Source: Anaerococcus sp. Marseille-Q7828 (GTDB lineage: Bacteria > Bacillota > Clostridia > Tissierellales > Peptoniphilaceae). Taken from it: 64,000 bases of DNA. Location of the stretch: NCBI RefSeq assembly GCF_949769285.1, contig NZ_OX458331.1, positions 1,860,001 to 1,924,000 on the forward strand, written 5' to 3'. This document shows, piece after piece, positions 29,201 to 37,438 of this stretch; within the stretch, counting starts at the first letter, position 1, and each line of letters opens with the position of its first letter. The notes under the pieces are model-generated. The model was not told the origin of the DNA, searched no databases, and was given only the letters and a program-made list of their open reading frames with translations. The translations under genes and the position numbers were made by a program.

Positions 29201-29637
29201 TCATCAGAAAGGCCAGTATCAATTGCCTTAAAAAATTCCTGGTTAAAATTATTGTCCTTTATAGTACTGATCAAACTTTCTATGTCTTCCACGAAATCTG
29301 CATTGAGATAGTTGTTTTTAAACAAAACAAGGTCATCATTTAAATCTCTTAGGATGTTAGTTAAGATCATAATCTTGCCCGATTTTGACAAAGACTCTTG
29401 GCCAAGGCCCCCAACTCTATCTAATATAAATCTGGAAAAGGATGAAAAAGATAGGACTTTTATATCCATGACAGTTGAAAAACTTATATTTTTCATCAAA
29501 TTTATATCAGTTTGTAGTGTGTATTGTTCTGGAACTATCAGAAAACTTTTCTCACCATTTTTTATATCTTCTTCAATTTTTCTATAGATATATTGGGAAT
29601 TTGCACTTGGTGATTTTGATATGATTAGATTTATCAT
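26287..29637 (-). CDS. addB: ATP-dependent nuclease subunit B
   Basis: AddB (1116 residues) partners AddA. The C-terminal nuclease has RIDRIDQADDFIRIIDYKTG (near 905-925), and the Fe-S cluster Cys are visible as YSRCPYRYF (about 780) and CQYCDYKGICKF (about 1083). The N-terminus reads LIISKSPSANSQYIYRKIE where other AddB proteins carry a Walker A (GxxGxGKT/S), so ATP binding by this subunit is doubtful. The order sbcC-addB-addA with overlapping codons supports a shared role in end processing. Confidence 0.93.
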   Translation of the reverse strand: MINLIISKSPSANSQYIYRKIEEDIKNGEKSFLIVPEQYTLQTDINLMKNISFSTVMDIKVLSFSSFSRFILDRVGGLGQESLSKSGKIMILTNILRDLNDDLVLFKNNYLNADFVEDIESLISTIKDNNFNQEFFKAIDTGLSDEVLKLKFKELKLIYDAYQKEIDGKFIDSEDRLCQVGEKLSDAEFLRGANFYFDKFDYVSDIKMDFIRGLLKLACKVNINLTLDMAYIKNPIAKDMEIYDMAIKFYHRINEMSSTKEIILDAPINKNEDINHLCINYEKYNRKAYGKEAQNIHVLESTSTHSEVENIALIIQKLIHEEDLRYKDISLYISDQSEYENEIKKIFNRYDIPIFLNRTNKLSDNHIVKTYLSILRLLAFGFNEHDLNFFLRSNIYDFGENAEEKVIVFQNYIKNRNIKGSMFWDDRFFEMDREFYDKFYKDDPRKEEKLASKSLEFEMVNQIRDELISLLEPLFKISKKKAKTSILVDEIYKMMSHPNFIAGINNYQTILKEENDLDNYEENAQVWDKLMAILEELYSLMGHRDNDIRGIYNIIKSVAEDIEIGIIPPSKDHVTISSFKSPRIADTRINFALGLNDTFFPSKSTGDFIMGKEEKEKLQAINLDLKIYEEDLEEKEKLNLYKIFEKSDKIYLSFALSDRSGAGINKSPVLNGILNIFPKLRINDLTSLKEADLIYSKDLSQKYTMDNLWKIRRGENINGLDFTKTYKSYIKNYGSYDLLLKGLFHTNYKPSLHLDTAQKLYRKNHFNITEIETYSRCPYRYFVNFGLRPAYEENYDVDARELGSLVHNSLEDISKILMDADLTSIDFDEFEYQLRENFETSIDNIMDKARKADPRNVFIVNNILKNTKANSKEIINQLKAGEFKVSDVEVDFGYGKDGDFPPVYVDEENYLRGRIDRIDQADDFIRIIDYKTGNKVFKLINVLNGLDLQLLVYMMSADIKNDYIKPIGSFYMPLSDELVKLDQAYDKEVLSKIYQDKFKMNGLLIKINEEVFKLIDKNYSDIKSIDVIDRKNTDILEKDEKILLDKFVRKLISKYIKEIKIGNIKLNPIRYTDTMNECQYCDYKGICKFDESIDSDKYRDFDKTKKLEDLRSEEED

Positions 29638-32600
29638 GGCTTAACCTCTATAAAACTGCCCTCATCACTGGTGTATGTGACGATTATTTTTGCATCAATT
29701 GCATCTTTTAATTCTCCCACATGGGAAATAAGTCCTATAAACTTATTCTCATAGGATAATTTTTCAATCTGTTCTATAACCTTATTTAGATAATCTTCTG
29801 ACAAAGTTCCAAAACCCTCATCAATAAAGAGAGTGTCGATCTCAATCCCCCCATTTTCAGCAGCAATCTCATCTGAAAGTCCTAGGGCCAAGGAAAGTGA
29901 TGCCAAGAAAGATTCTCCGCCAGATAGGGTTGAGGCCGGTCTTTTCTTTCCAGTATTTGCATCTAAGATTTCTATATCTAGGCCTTGCTTCATCCTCAAA
30001 TCATCTCCATAGGACTTTCTTATTAGTGAAAACTGTCCATTGCTCATTGCATAGAGCCTTTGGTTGGCATAAGCTAGGACCTTGTCAAAGTAATAGGTTA
30101 AAACAAAGGTCTCAAAGTCGATTTTTTCCCTGCCAGCTACTTTGGCAAAAGAACCATCAGCAATTTTGGAAAGATTTTGGAGTATTTGGGACTCGGAACT
30201 AATTTCCTTGTAGGATTTTTCTAGGTCAGATAAATTGTCATAAGTATTTTTTACATTTGTAATTTTAACTTGTAAATTAGATTTATCTTCTCTCAAACTT
30301 TTTAATCTTTGACTAAAAGCTAGGATCTCTTCTTCAATCTTTTCAATATCCACAGGATTTTCATCTTTGTATACCTTATAGTTTTCATATAGGGTATTGA
30401 TTTTTTCTAATTCTTTGAAGTAATTTTCAATCTCAGTTTTTTTAGGATAAATAGCCTGGCAATCTTCCAATGCCTTAAAATACGAAGCTTTATCCTCAAA
30501 ATTTTCTGCTACTTTCTTTTCAAATTCATCTAAAAATTCTTTTTCTTCTTTTTCGTATTGACCAATTAAATTTTGACTGTTGGAAATATTAGTAGTGATT
30601 TCAGTTTTCTTTGTAAGTAAATTATTATATGAACTAGTTGTATTTAAAATATCTTCATCTAAAACCTTTATTTCCTTTTTAATCTTCTCTATTTTTTCAC
30701 CAAGGTCATCTACATTTATATCTTCAAACTTATCTTTTTCTGAAAGATATGCGGCCTTTACTAATTCTCCCTCGCTAATAGTCTTATCAATGGCCTCAAT
30801 TTGATCTTTTAGTTCATTTGCTCTTGCATTTACCTTGGATAAATTCTCTCTTTCAAGTGATTTTTTACTTATAATTTCAGTAAGTTCCTCATTATCAGTA
30901 GAAATCTCATTTTCGATTCTTTTTATATTATCTTTAAGCTTTTCAAAATCAGATAGAATATTAACATCATCTTCTATTTCTACCAGTGACTTTTTATAGA
31001 TATCATTTCGTGATTCCAAGCTTGCTATCTTTGAATTTATCTCATATAAATCTTTATTAATTTGTTCGATATCAATTTCTAATGTAGGATGCTTTTCAAA
31101 CTTATCTTCATGTCTATGGGCACAAACCGGACAAATATTTGTATCATTTAACTCGTCAATGAACTTATTCAAATCAATTAGCCTTTGATTTTGATAGTAT
31201 TCATTGACCTTATTATTTATATCGATTTTTTCTAACTTTAAATCTTCTAATATATTTTTATTTGCTAGTATCTTCTCATTAATTTCGATATTTTTATTTT
31301 TTAAAACTATCTTATCTTCTAGGATGGTCTTTTCCTGGTTAAGATCCATGAGACTTTCTTTAAGCCTATAAATGTCATCTCTCAATTTAGCTTCTTCATC
31401 GTTTATTCTGTTTATAGAATCATTTAATTTGTCAATTTCACTTGATACTTGATCTAAGTCTTTCTTTTTTTCCTTCAATATACTTTCATTTTCTTGGATC
31501 TTTTGGTAAGATTTCTTGTTTGCTACGAAATTTTGAAATCTATCTGATAAGCTCAGCATATCTTTTAATTCTATCTTTAAACTATTTACATTTTCTTGCT
31601 TGTCGGCAATATTGTCATAAGAGCTTTTTAGCCCGCTTAATTTTTGATCTATTTCTTCTAAAGATTCTGAATAATTCTTTAAATTTTCCTTGGCAGTTTT
31701 CCCATCTAAGCCTGCTTTTTTGTATCTATCCTCATAGATTTTTATACTTTTTGCAAATTCGGATTTTTCCAATTTACTTTTCTTTTCTTTATAGGAATTT
31801 TCAACTGCTAAAAGCTTTGTCCTCTGGTCATTTATATCATAATATTTTTGGATATTTGCATTTAAGGTCTTAGCTTTTTCTTTTTTACCTATGGCTTCTT
31901 TTTCCTTATCTTCCAAGCTAGTTTCTTTGTTATTTATGTCATTAAATTCCATAGTCATAGCTTTATGATACTTATCTATTGCAGCTAAAATATTTTCAAA
32001 ATCATGAACTAGGATATGGTCTCTGTCAACTTTTTCTGCAATATATGGATATTGGTAGATAATTGTTTCAAGTCTTTCGTCTATTATCTCCATATCCTTT
32101 GATTTTAGCCTTGCTTGGTCTTTGATTTTATCTTGGATTTGCTTATATTCATAGGTTTTGAAAATATTGCCCAAAAGCTTAGTCCTATCGTCAGATTTTG
32201 CTTGTAGGAATTCTTGAAATTCACCCTGGGCTAGGAGCATTACTTTTGTAAATTGGTTCTTATCAAGGCCGATTATTTCTACTAATTTTTTGTCTGTTTG
32301 GGTCTTTTTCTCTGAAATTATTTTCTTTTCGCTAGTTATATCATAGAGGGTTACCGAAGTTTTGATATTTTGACCAGGTTTTGATTTTTTAGCTATTTGA
32401 TTAGGTATTCTTTCTATCTGATAAAGCTTACCATCAACTTCAAAAACAAGGTCGACATAGGTGTAAGAATCACTTTCGTTAAGAAAATCACTTCTCAAAC
32501 TTGTTTGATCTATATCCCTAGCTACTTCACCGTAGAGAGCGTAGGTTATGGCATCAAAAATACTGGTTTTGCCCGAACCAGTATCTCCCGCTATAAGAAA

Positions 32601-32690
32601 AATTTTCTTTTCATAAAGCCTTGTAAAATCAATTTCTATTTCATTTTTATAAGTTAAAAAACCTCTAACTTTTAGTTTTAGCGGTCTCAT
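29634..32690 (-). CDS. sbcC: exonuclease SbcC (Rad50-like ATPase)
   Basis: SbcC (1018 residues) forms with SbcD the Mre11-Rad50-type complex that opens hairpins and removes blocked DNA ends. Walker A IAGDTGSGKTSIFDAI is at about 33-48. Long coiled coils flank the zinc-hook CPVCAHRHE near residue 520. The C-terminal half-ATPase has the signature TLSGGESFLASLSLALG and Walker B DTLFIDEGFGTL. It overlaps sbcD and addB by ATGA. Confidence 0.95.
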   Translation of the reverse strand: MRPLKLKVRGFLTYKNEIEIDFTRLYEKKIFLIAGDTGSGKTSIFDAITYALYGEVARDIDQTSLRSDFLNESDSYTYVDLVFEVDGKLYQIERIPNQIAKKSKPGQNIKTSVTLYDITSEKKIISEKKTQTDKKLVEIIGLDKNQFTKVMLLAQGEFQEFLQAKSDDRTKLLGNIFKTYEYKQIQDKIKDQARLKSKDMEIIDERLETIIYQYPYIAEKVDRDHILVHDFENILAAIDKYHKAMTMEFNDINNKETSLEDKEKEAIGKKEKAKTLNANIQKYYDINDQRTKLLAVENSYKEKKSKLEKSEFAKSIKIYEDRYKKAGLDGKTAKENLKNYSESLEEIDQKLSGLKSSYDNIADKQENVNSLKIELKDMLSLSDRFQNFVANKKSYQKIQENESILKEKKKDLDQVSSEIDKLNDSINRINDEEAKLRDDIYRLKESLMDLNQEKTILEDKIVLKNKNIEINEKILANKNILEDLKLEKIDINNKVNEYYQNQRLIDLNKFIDELNDTNICPVCAHRHEDKFEKHPTLEIDIEQINKDLYEINSKIASLESRNDIYKKSLVEIEDDVNILSDFEKLKDNIKRIENEISTDNEELTEIISKKSLERENLSKVNARANELKDQIEAIDKTISEGELVKAAYLSEKDKFEDINVDDLGEKIEKIKKEIKVLDEDILNTTSSYNNLLTKKTEITTNISNSQNLIGQYEKEEKEFLDEFEKKVAENFEDKASYFKALEDCQAIYPKKTEIENYFKELEKINTLYENYKVYKDENPVDIEKIEEEILAFSQRLKSLREDKSNLQVKITNVKNTYDNLSDLEKSYKEISSESQILQNLSKIADGSFAKVAGREKIDFETFVLTYYFDKVLAYANQRLYAMSNGQFSLIRKSYGDDLRMKQGLDIEILDANTGKKRPASTLSGGESFLASLSLALGLSDEIAAENGGIEIDTLFIDEGFGTLSEDYLNKVIEQIEKLSYENKFIGLISHVGELKDAIDAKIIVTYTSDEGSFIEVKP

Positions 32691-33787
32691 CCAATCACCT
32701 TTTTTAAAGCTTCTAGCTTGTCAGCAGTCATTTCTTCGTCCATCTTAAATTTATAAAATTCCTCAAACAATTCTATGGCAGTTTTACCACTAAGGTCTAT
32801 GTCAAAGTCGCTATCCCCAGAAAATATCCCCCTGTTTTTGTAAGTAATTTGAACAATATGAGGGAATTTTTCCTTTAACTTTGCCATAGCATTTTCTATA
32901 GTAGAATCATCTTCAAGTATTACTTTTATGTAGTCATCGCTTGAATTTTCTTTGATTATATCAGCAAATTTACCGCTTATAGTTCTAAAATCCCTTAGGG
33001 ATTTGATATCTATATCATAAGTTTTAACATGATCTTTTATGTCGACAAGGGTTACTGACTTTCTTTTATTCTCCTCATCAAAGGAATACTTCATAAAAGT
33101 TCCTGAATAGCGGATTTTGGGATTTATAACATAGTGCCTGTTGTGGAGATGGCCAAGGGCTACATAGTCAAAGTTTTCAAAAAGATGGGCATCCATAGCA
33201 TCAGACCCACCAATAGTAAGGGGTTTTTGACCCTCAGTGTATAAATCATCATCCTCTATTGCAATATTATTGGCATAACAATGGCTAATTAAAACATTCC
33301 TATCCTCATATGATATATCCTTTAGAACTTCCTTATATACTTCTGTAAAATTGGTCATTTCCTTATCAAAGATTAGACTGGCCTGATTTAGGGAAATAAA
33401 AGGCACAAGATAGAAATTAATTTTCCCGTACTCATCTTCGAGTGTGACAACATCATTTTTATATTCACCAACAAGATGATAATTTTTGGCCTTGTAAAAT
33501 TTGCTATTGACATCAAGTCTTTTGGCAGAATCGTGGTTGCCACTTATGGCAAGAACGATTTTTTCCTTGTTAAAAATAATTTCTTCTATGAAATCAGAAT
33601 AAAGACCAAGTGCTTCAACACTTGAAATTTGAGTGTCAAATATGTCTCCTGCAATCATTACCACATCAACTTTTTCCCTATCAATTATATCTAATATTTG
33701 GTCTAAGGCGTATTTTTGATCTTCGATTAAAGAGTAATTGCCGATACTTTTTCCCAAATGCAGGTCTGCTAAGTGAAGTAATTTCAT
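32687..33787 (-). CDS. sbcD: exonuclease SbcD (Mre11-like nuclease)
   Basis: A 366-residue metallophosphoesterase nuclease. Metal-binding motifs in order are LHLADLHLGK (residues 3-12), MIAGDIFD, AISGNHDSAKR, LISHCY and ALGHLHNRH. The ATG at 33787 is chosen: the phosphoesterase fold starts there, AAGGG precedes it, and it overlaps the yaaA stop as ATGA like the other junctions of this operon. An in-frame upstream start would add eight residues that belong to the yaaA reading region. Confidence 0.95.
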   Translation of the reverse strand: MKLLHLADLHLGKSIGNYSLIEDQKYALDQILDIIDREKVDVVMIAGDIFDTQISSVEALGLYSDFIEEIIFNKEKIVLAISGNHDSAKRLDVNSKFYKAKNYHLVGEYKNDVVTLEDEYGKINFYLVPFISLNQASLIFDKEMTNFTEVYKEVLKDISYEDRNVLISHCYANNIAIEDDDLYTEGQKPLTIGGSDAMDAHLFENFDYVALGHLHNRHYVINPKIRYSGTFMKYSFDEENKRKSVTLVDIKDHVKTYDIDIKSLRDFRTISGKFADIIKENSSDDYIKVILEDDSTIENAMAKLKEKFPHIVQITYKNRGIFSGDSDFDIDLSGKTAIELFEEFYKFKMDEEMTADKLEALKKVIG

Positions 33788-34506
33788 TGATTGTCCCTTA
33801 CAAATACCCATCTGTCAGAAGTAGAATTGTATGGATCGTATTTGTAACCATCTATTTCAATTTCTTTTATTTTTTCTGGATCTTCAATTTTTTGACTAAT
33901 GATCTCTTTGACCATTTTCCCACGCATTTGCTTCATCCAAGCCACAATTGACTTTAGTTTCCCATCTCTTACATCCTTAAAATCTATAGTAATAAATCTA
34001 TCGCCATCTTTTAGGTAATCAGTAATTGTCTTTGCATATTCTACACTAGCAAGGTTAATGATTGTATCATTATCCTTATAAACTTCCTTGTAGATTAAGT
34101 CCTTCCAGAAGTCGTAGAGATCAATATCCTTGTTGTCAAAGTACAACCTATAATCAGCTATAGCTGTAAGTGGCTTTAAAGCTCCATATAGGGGTGAGAT
34201 TATGTAAAGATGGTCGTTTAAGTAGTCTAAATCATCAAAATCTTCCCTTTTAAATTGCTTAAATACCAAACCATCATAGGCGAAAAGAGCAGGGTTTTTA
34301 AGATTATTCAAATCCATTTCTTGGTAATCATAATAGGCTTTTTCTGTAAGCTTATCATTTGTACCATGGAGATTGCCCATCTCGTTCATGGTATATTTTT
34401 TGAGTTTATTTACTAAATACTGAGTTTTATCTTTAAATAGTATGTCTTCTGTCGGTATATCTTTATTTTCTTTAAAACTTTTTGCTGGTGAAATAATTAT
34501 TTTCAT
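33784..34506 (-). CDS. yaaA: peroxide stress protein YaaA (UPF0246/DUF328)
   Basis: A 240-residue member of the YaaA family with the conserved start MKIIISPAKSF and FAYDGLVFKQF, ISPLYGALKPL and IVAWMKQMRGKMVKEI. E. coli YaaA limits DNA damage during peroxide stress, and the family binds DNA with an HhH-like fold. Here it heads an operon of DNA end-processing nucleases, consistent with a role in repair. The ATG at 34506 follows GGAGG. Confidence 0.92.
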   Translation of the reverse strand: MKIIISPAKSFKENKDIPTEDILFKDKTQYLVNKLKKYTMNEMGNLHGTNDKLTEKAYYDYQEMDLNNLKNPALFAYDGLVFKQFKREDFDDLDYLNDHLYIISPLYGALKPLTAIADYRLYFDNKDIDLYDFWKDLIYKEVYKDNDTIINLASVEYAKTITDYLKDGDRFITIDFKDVRDGKLKSIVAWMKQMRGKMVKEIISQKIEDPEKIKEIEIDGYKYDPYNSTSDRWVFVRDNQ

Positions 34507-34527
34507 CAAAATCCTCCGTATATAAAT

Positions 34528-34562
34528 ATTATAACATAGAAAAAAGCAGGTCTAAGCCTGCT
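34528..34562 (-). terminator. znuB terminator adjoining the yaaA promoter
   Basis: AGCAGGCTTAGACCTGCT followed by TTTTTTC (34540-34562, minus strand) ends the zinc operon. Immediately behind it lies TATAAT (34528-34533), the likely -10 of the yaaA operon, whose -35 position falls inside the terminator stem and is weak. Confidence 0.75.
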
Positions 34563-34578
34563 ATTTCTAAATAAAATA

Positions 34579-35370
34579 TTAATTTTTGAAGTAATTTGCT
34601 AAACTTATAAGCAAAAAAGAAATTACTGCAATTATAACAATGGCTCCTCCTGGTTTGATGCCCAAATAATAGGAAGCACAAATACCAGAAACCATAAATA
34701 TAACTGATAAAAATATTGAAGCAATATACATTTTCTTGTATGACTTTGCAAAAACCATAGCAGCTGCAACTGGAATTGTCATAAGCGAAGTTACCATCAA
34801 GGCTCCTACAGTTTTTGCAGAAATTGCAACAGTAACTGCCGTTAGTAGGGTGAAAAATATATTGATTGCACTGGTGTTGACACCTGCAAGCCTTGCCAGT
34901 ACTGGGTTAATGGATGTGTATAGTAGTCCGTAATATAGATATAGGGAGCTAATCGCAACAATTAAAAAAACAAATAATACTATATACACATCTTCACTAG
35001 ATACAGTAGTAATTGATCCAAACATAAAGGATTCAAAACTTGTTCCACCTGGGGTAAAGTCAGAAAGAATTGAAGCAATGGCAATGCCTGTACTCATTAC
35101 AATGGCTGTTGCCATATCTCCGTATTTGGGGAATTTCTTCCTTAAACTTTCTATGGCAAAACTTGCTATTATACATATGATAAGTGATGTCCAAAGTGGG
35201 TTTATACCAAATATAAGACCCAAACCAATACCTGCAAGAGATGAGTGACTTAGGGCGTCTCCTATCATAGATGTTTTTCTATTTATCATTATAATCCCAA
35301 TCATAGGAATGATTATTGCTAGCATTATTCCAATAGCAAGGGATCTTCTCATAAATGCAAATTCAAGCAT
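34579..35370 (-). CDS. znuB: zinc ABC transporter permease
   Basis: A 263-residue integral membrane protein with about eight helices. Family signatures are GDALSHSSLAGIGLGLIFG and MVTSLMTIPVAAAMV. It forms the channel of the metal ABC importer fed by the His-rich ZnuA and powered by ZnuC, whose stop it overlaps by 8 bases. Manganese permeases are close relatives; the binding protein and Fur-type neighbour favour zinc. Confidence 0.9.
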   Translation of the reverse strand: MLEFAFMRRSLAIGIMLAIIIPMIGIIMINRKTSMIGDALSHSSLAGIGLGLIFGINPLWTSLIICIIASFAIESLRKKFPKYGDMATAIVMSTGIAIASILSDFTPGGTSFESFMFGSITTVSSEDVYIVLFVFLIVAISSLYLYYGLLYTSINPVLARLAGVNTSAINIFFTLLTAVTVAISAKTVGALMVTSLMTIPVAAAMVFAKSYKKMYIASIFLSVIFMVSGICASYYLGIKPGGAIVIIAVISFLLISLANYFKN

Positions 35371-36028
35371 CTAATATCATACCTTCCTTTAAAACAACAA
35401 CTTTGTTGACATAATTTTTTATAAATTCCATCTCGTGACTTATAATAATTATACTCAAAGAATGTTTTTTATTTAGATGCAAAAGTAAGTCTAGAAAATC
35501 TTCTTTGTTGGCTTGGTCAATACCCACAGTTGGCTCATCTAGGATCAAAACGTCTGGGTTATTTACCAAACATCTTGCAATCATAACCCTTTGTTGCTGA
35601 CCACCGGATAATTTATTGAAGGGCTTGTCAATTAAATTTTCTATATTTAATATCCTAAATATATCCTCAACTGTCTTCATATTTTCTCTTGTAGGTCTCT
35701 TAAATTTGCCAAAGTTCTTGTACAAGTTTAAGATAACATACTCCCTACAAGTGAGAGGAAAAGCAATGTTTGAAGACTCGTTAAGTTGGGGAACATAACC
35801 TACTTTTTGGAAGTTGTCAAAATCGTTGATATCTTCACCAAAAATTTCCACAAAACCTCTTTTGATAGGAAGCTCTTTGGTAAGGATCTTGACAAGGGTG
35901 GTCTTGCCAGATCCATTTTCCCCACTTATAGCTAGGAAGTCTCCTGCTTCTAACTGTAAATTTATATTTTTTAAAATTTCTTTTTGATCATAAGCAAAGC
36001 TTAAATTATTAATACTTATTAAGGTCAT
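35363..36028 (-). CDS. znuC: zinc ABC transporter ATP-binding protein
   Basis: A 221-residue ABC ATPase with Walker A SGENGSGKTT, Q-loop VGYVPQ, signature LSGGQQQR, Walker B VLILDEPTVGID and H-loop IIISHE. It lies 3 bases behind znuA and overlaps znuB, forming one operon. Confidence 0.93.
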   Translation of the reverse strand: MTLISINNLSFAYDQKEILKNINLQLEAGDFLAISGENGSGKTTLVKILTKELPIKRGFVEIFGEDINDFDNFQKVGYVPQLNESSNIAFPLTCREYVILNLYKNFGKFKRPTRENMKTVEDIFRILNIENLIDKPFNKLSGGQQQRVMIARCLVNNPDVLILDEPTVGIDQANKEDFLDLLLHLNKKHSLSIIIISHEMEFIKNYVNKVVVLKEGMILDA

Positions 36029-36031
36029 TTA

Positions 36032-37339
36032 TTATTTTTCTAATGATTTGTAAATTTCTTCTAGATTGTATCTGATTAACTCTTGATAAGTCTTATTATT
36101 GTCCAAATCTTCGTCTGTTGCAAGTTCTAGGGTATTAAGTGGTTTAATCTCTGCACCAATTTCATCAGCAAGGGTTTTTGCACTTTTATCAGATCCACCC
36201 ATTTCATAGAAAACAGTATTAATATTCAACTCTTTGGCTTTTTCAGCTGCTTCTTTTAAAGTCTTTGCATCTGTATCATCAGTTGATGTAAGACTTGTAA
36301 GAGCTATTTGATTTAAGTTAAAATCACGAGCTATATATGAAAATGCCTTATGGTTTACAAGAAAGTTTTTGTTAGAAGCTTCTTCAAATTTTTTGCTATA
36401 TTCATCAATCATAGCATTTAACTCATCTTCTATTTTCTTATAATTGTCCATATAGTAATCTTTGTTTGCTGGATCTACTTGGCTAAGTTTTTCAGCGATA
36501 ACTTTAGCTTGGGCAAGGCCATTTATTGGACTTAACCATGTGTGTGGATCAAATTCTCCATGATTGTGTTCGTGATCGTGATTGTGTTCTTCGTGTTCAT
36601 GATCGTCTTCTTCGTGTTCAAGGTCTGCATGCTCTTCTTCGTGTTCGTGGTCTGCATGCTCTTCTTCATGTTCGTGATCTGCATGCTCTTCTTCATGTTC
36701 GTGATCGTGATCATGCTCTTCATCTTCATGGTCTGCATGTTCTTCTTCGTGCTCGTGGTCCGCATTCTCTTCCTCATGTTCATGGTCTGCGTGGTCTTCT
36801 TCGTGCTCGTGATCCGCATTCTCCTCTTCATGTTCATGATCGTGATCATGCTCTTCATCTTCATGGGCATGAGCATGGTCGTGATCCTCGTGGTTTGCTT
36901 TTATCAAATCAAGTCCCTCACTAGTGTCAACAAGTTCTATATCAGTAGAACCTTCTAATGAATCTTCCCACTCTTCCATGCCTGCACCATTTATAAACAT
37001 TAATTTCGAATTGGATAATTCTGCTATATCTTTTGCAGAAGGTTCCCATCCGTGACTTTCAGCCTTTAGATTTGTGAAAGATTTTACTTCCATCTTATCC
37101 CCTGCTATTTGTTTAGTTAAATTATAAATAGGATAGAAAGAAGTATATACTACGGTTTCTTCTGCTTGATCGTCAGAAGATGCGCTCTCATCTTTATTGT
37201 CTTCTTTTGTTGGCTCATCAAGACTTTCTTCTGTCTTTGGCTCATTTGCTGGAGTTTTATCTCCATTGTCTTCTTTTTGTCCACAAGCACTTAAAGTTAA
37301 TCCAAGTGCAAGTACTAATGCTAGGTTTTTATATTTCAT
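36032..37339 (-). CDS. znuA: zinc-binding lipoprotein with very long His-rich repeat
   Basis: A 435-residue solute-binding protein of the cluster 9 metal family. The lipobox LSAC places the lipidated Cys at 19. The N-terminal lobe has VYTSFYPIYNLTKQIAGDKM and INGAGMEEW; the C-terminal lobe has FDPHTWLSP, NFLVNHKAFSYIARDF and VFYEMGGSDKS, which include the usual metal His/Glu ligands. Between lobes, residues 150-260 hold about 37 His among Glu and Asp in 9-residue repeats (like HADHEHEEE), far longer than the usual loop. The ATG at 37339 follows GGAGGAG; an in-frame ATG at 37351 overlaps that site. Confidence 0.94.
   Translation of the reverse strand: MKYKNLALVLALGLTLSACGQKEDNGDKTPANEPKTEESLDEPTKEDNKDESASSDDQAEETVVYTSFYPIYNLTKQIAGDKMEVKSFTNLKAESHGWEPSAKDIAELSNSKLMFINGAGMEEWEDSLEGSTDIELVDTSEGLDLIKANHEDHDHAHAHEDEEHDHDHEHEEENADHEHEEDHADHEHEEENADHEHEEEHADHEDEEHDHDHEHEEEHADHEHEEEHADHEHEEEHADLEHEEDDHEHEEHNHDHEHNHGEFDPHTWLSPINGLAQAKVIAEKLSQVDPANKDYYMDNYKKIEDELNAMIDEYSKKFEEASNKNFLVNHKAFSYIARDFNLNQIALTSLTSTDDTDAKTLKEAAEKAKELNINTVFYEMGGSDKSAKTLADEIGAEIKPLNTLELATDEDLDNNKTYQELIRYNLEEIYKSLEK
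36560..36892 (-). repeat. 27-bp coding repeat within znuA
   Basis: The DNA encoding the His/Glu/Asp region is an imperfect tandem array with a 27-base period (nine codons), with seven or so recognisable units. Such arrays change length by slippage or recombination, so the acid-His linker is likely to vary between strains. Confidence 0.85.
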
Positions 37340-37357
37340 ATTCTCCTCCATTCATAA

Positions 37358-37372
37358 TGCAAATCATTTGCA
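37358..37372. promoter_or_regulatory. Fur/Zur-type operator
   Basis: TGCAAATCATTTGCA is a perfect 7-1-7 inverted repeat, the layout of Fur-family boxes. It begins about six bases downstream of the znuA -10 and would cover the transcription start, so bound repressor would block znuACB. The Fur-family gene next door is the obvious ligand. Confidence 0.8.
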
Positions 37373-37378
37373 ACAAGT

Positions 37379-37406
37379 ATTATATAACAATTTATTTATA
37401 TGTCAA
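37379..37406 (-). promoter_or_regulatory. znuACB promoter
   Basis: Minus-strand TTGACA (37401-37406), 16-base spacer, TATAAT (37379-37384): a near-consensus promoter directly beside the operator. Confidence 0.85.
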
Positions 37407-37438
37407 ATAATTGTATAATAATATTAACGGAGGTAATT

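Noticed and set aside
36526-36958. Several long open frames opposite and within znuA giving His-, Met- or Leu/Val-rich translations
   Set aside because: They are frame shadows of the 27-bp repeat that encodes the His/Glu region; the znuA frame has lipobox, domains and operon context.
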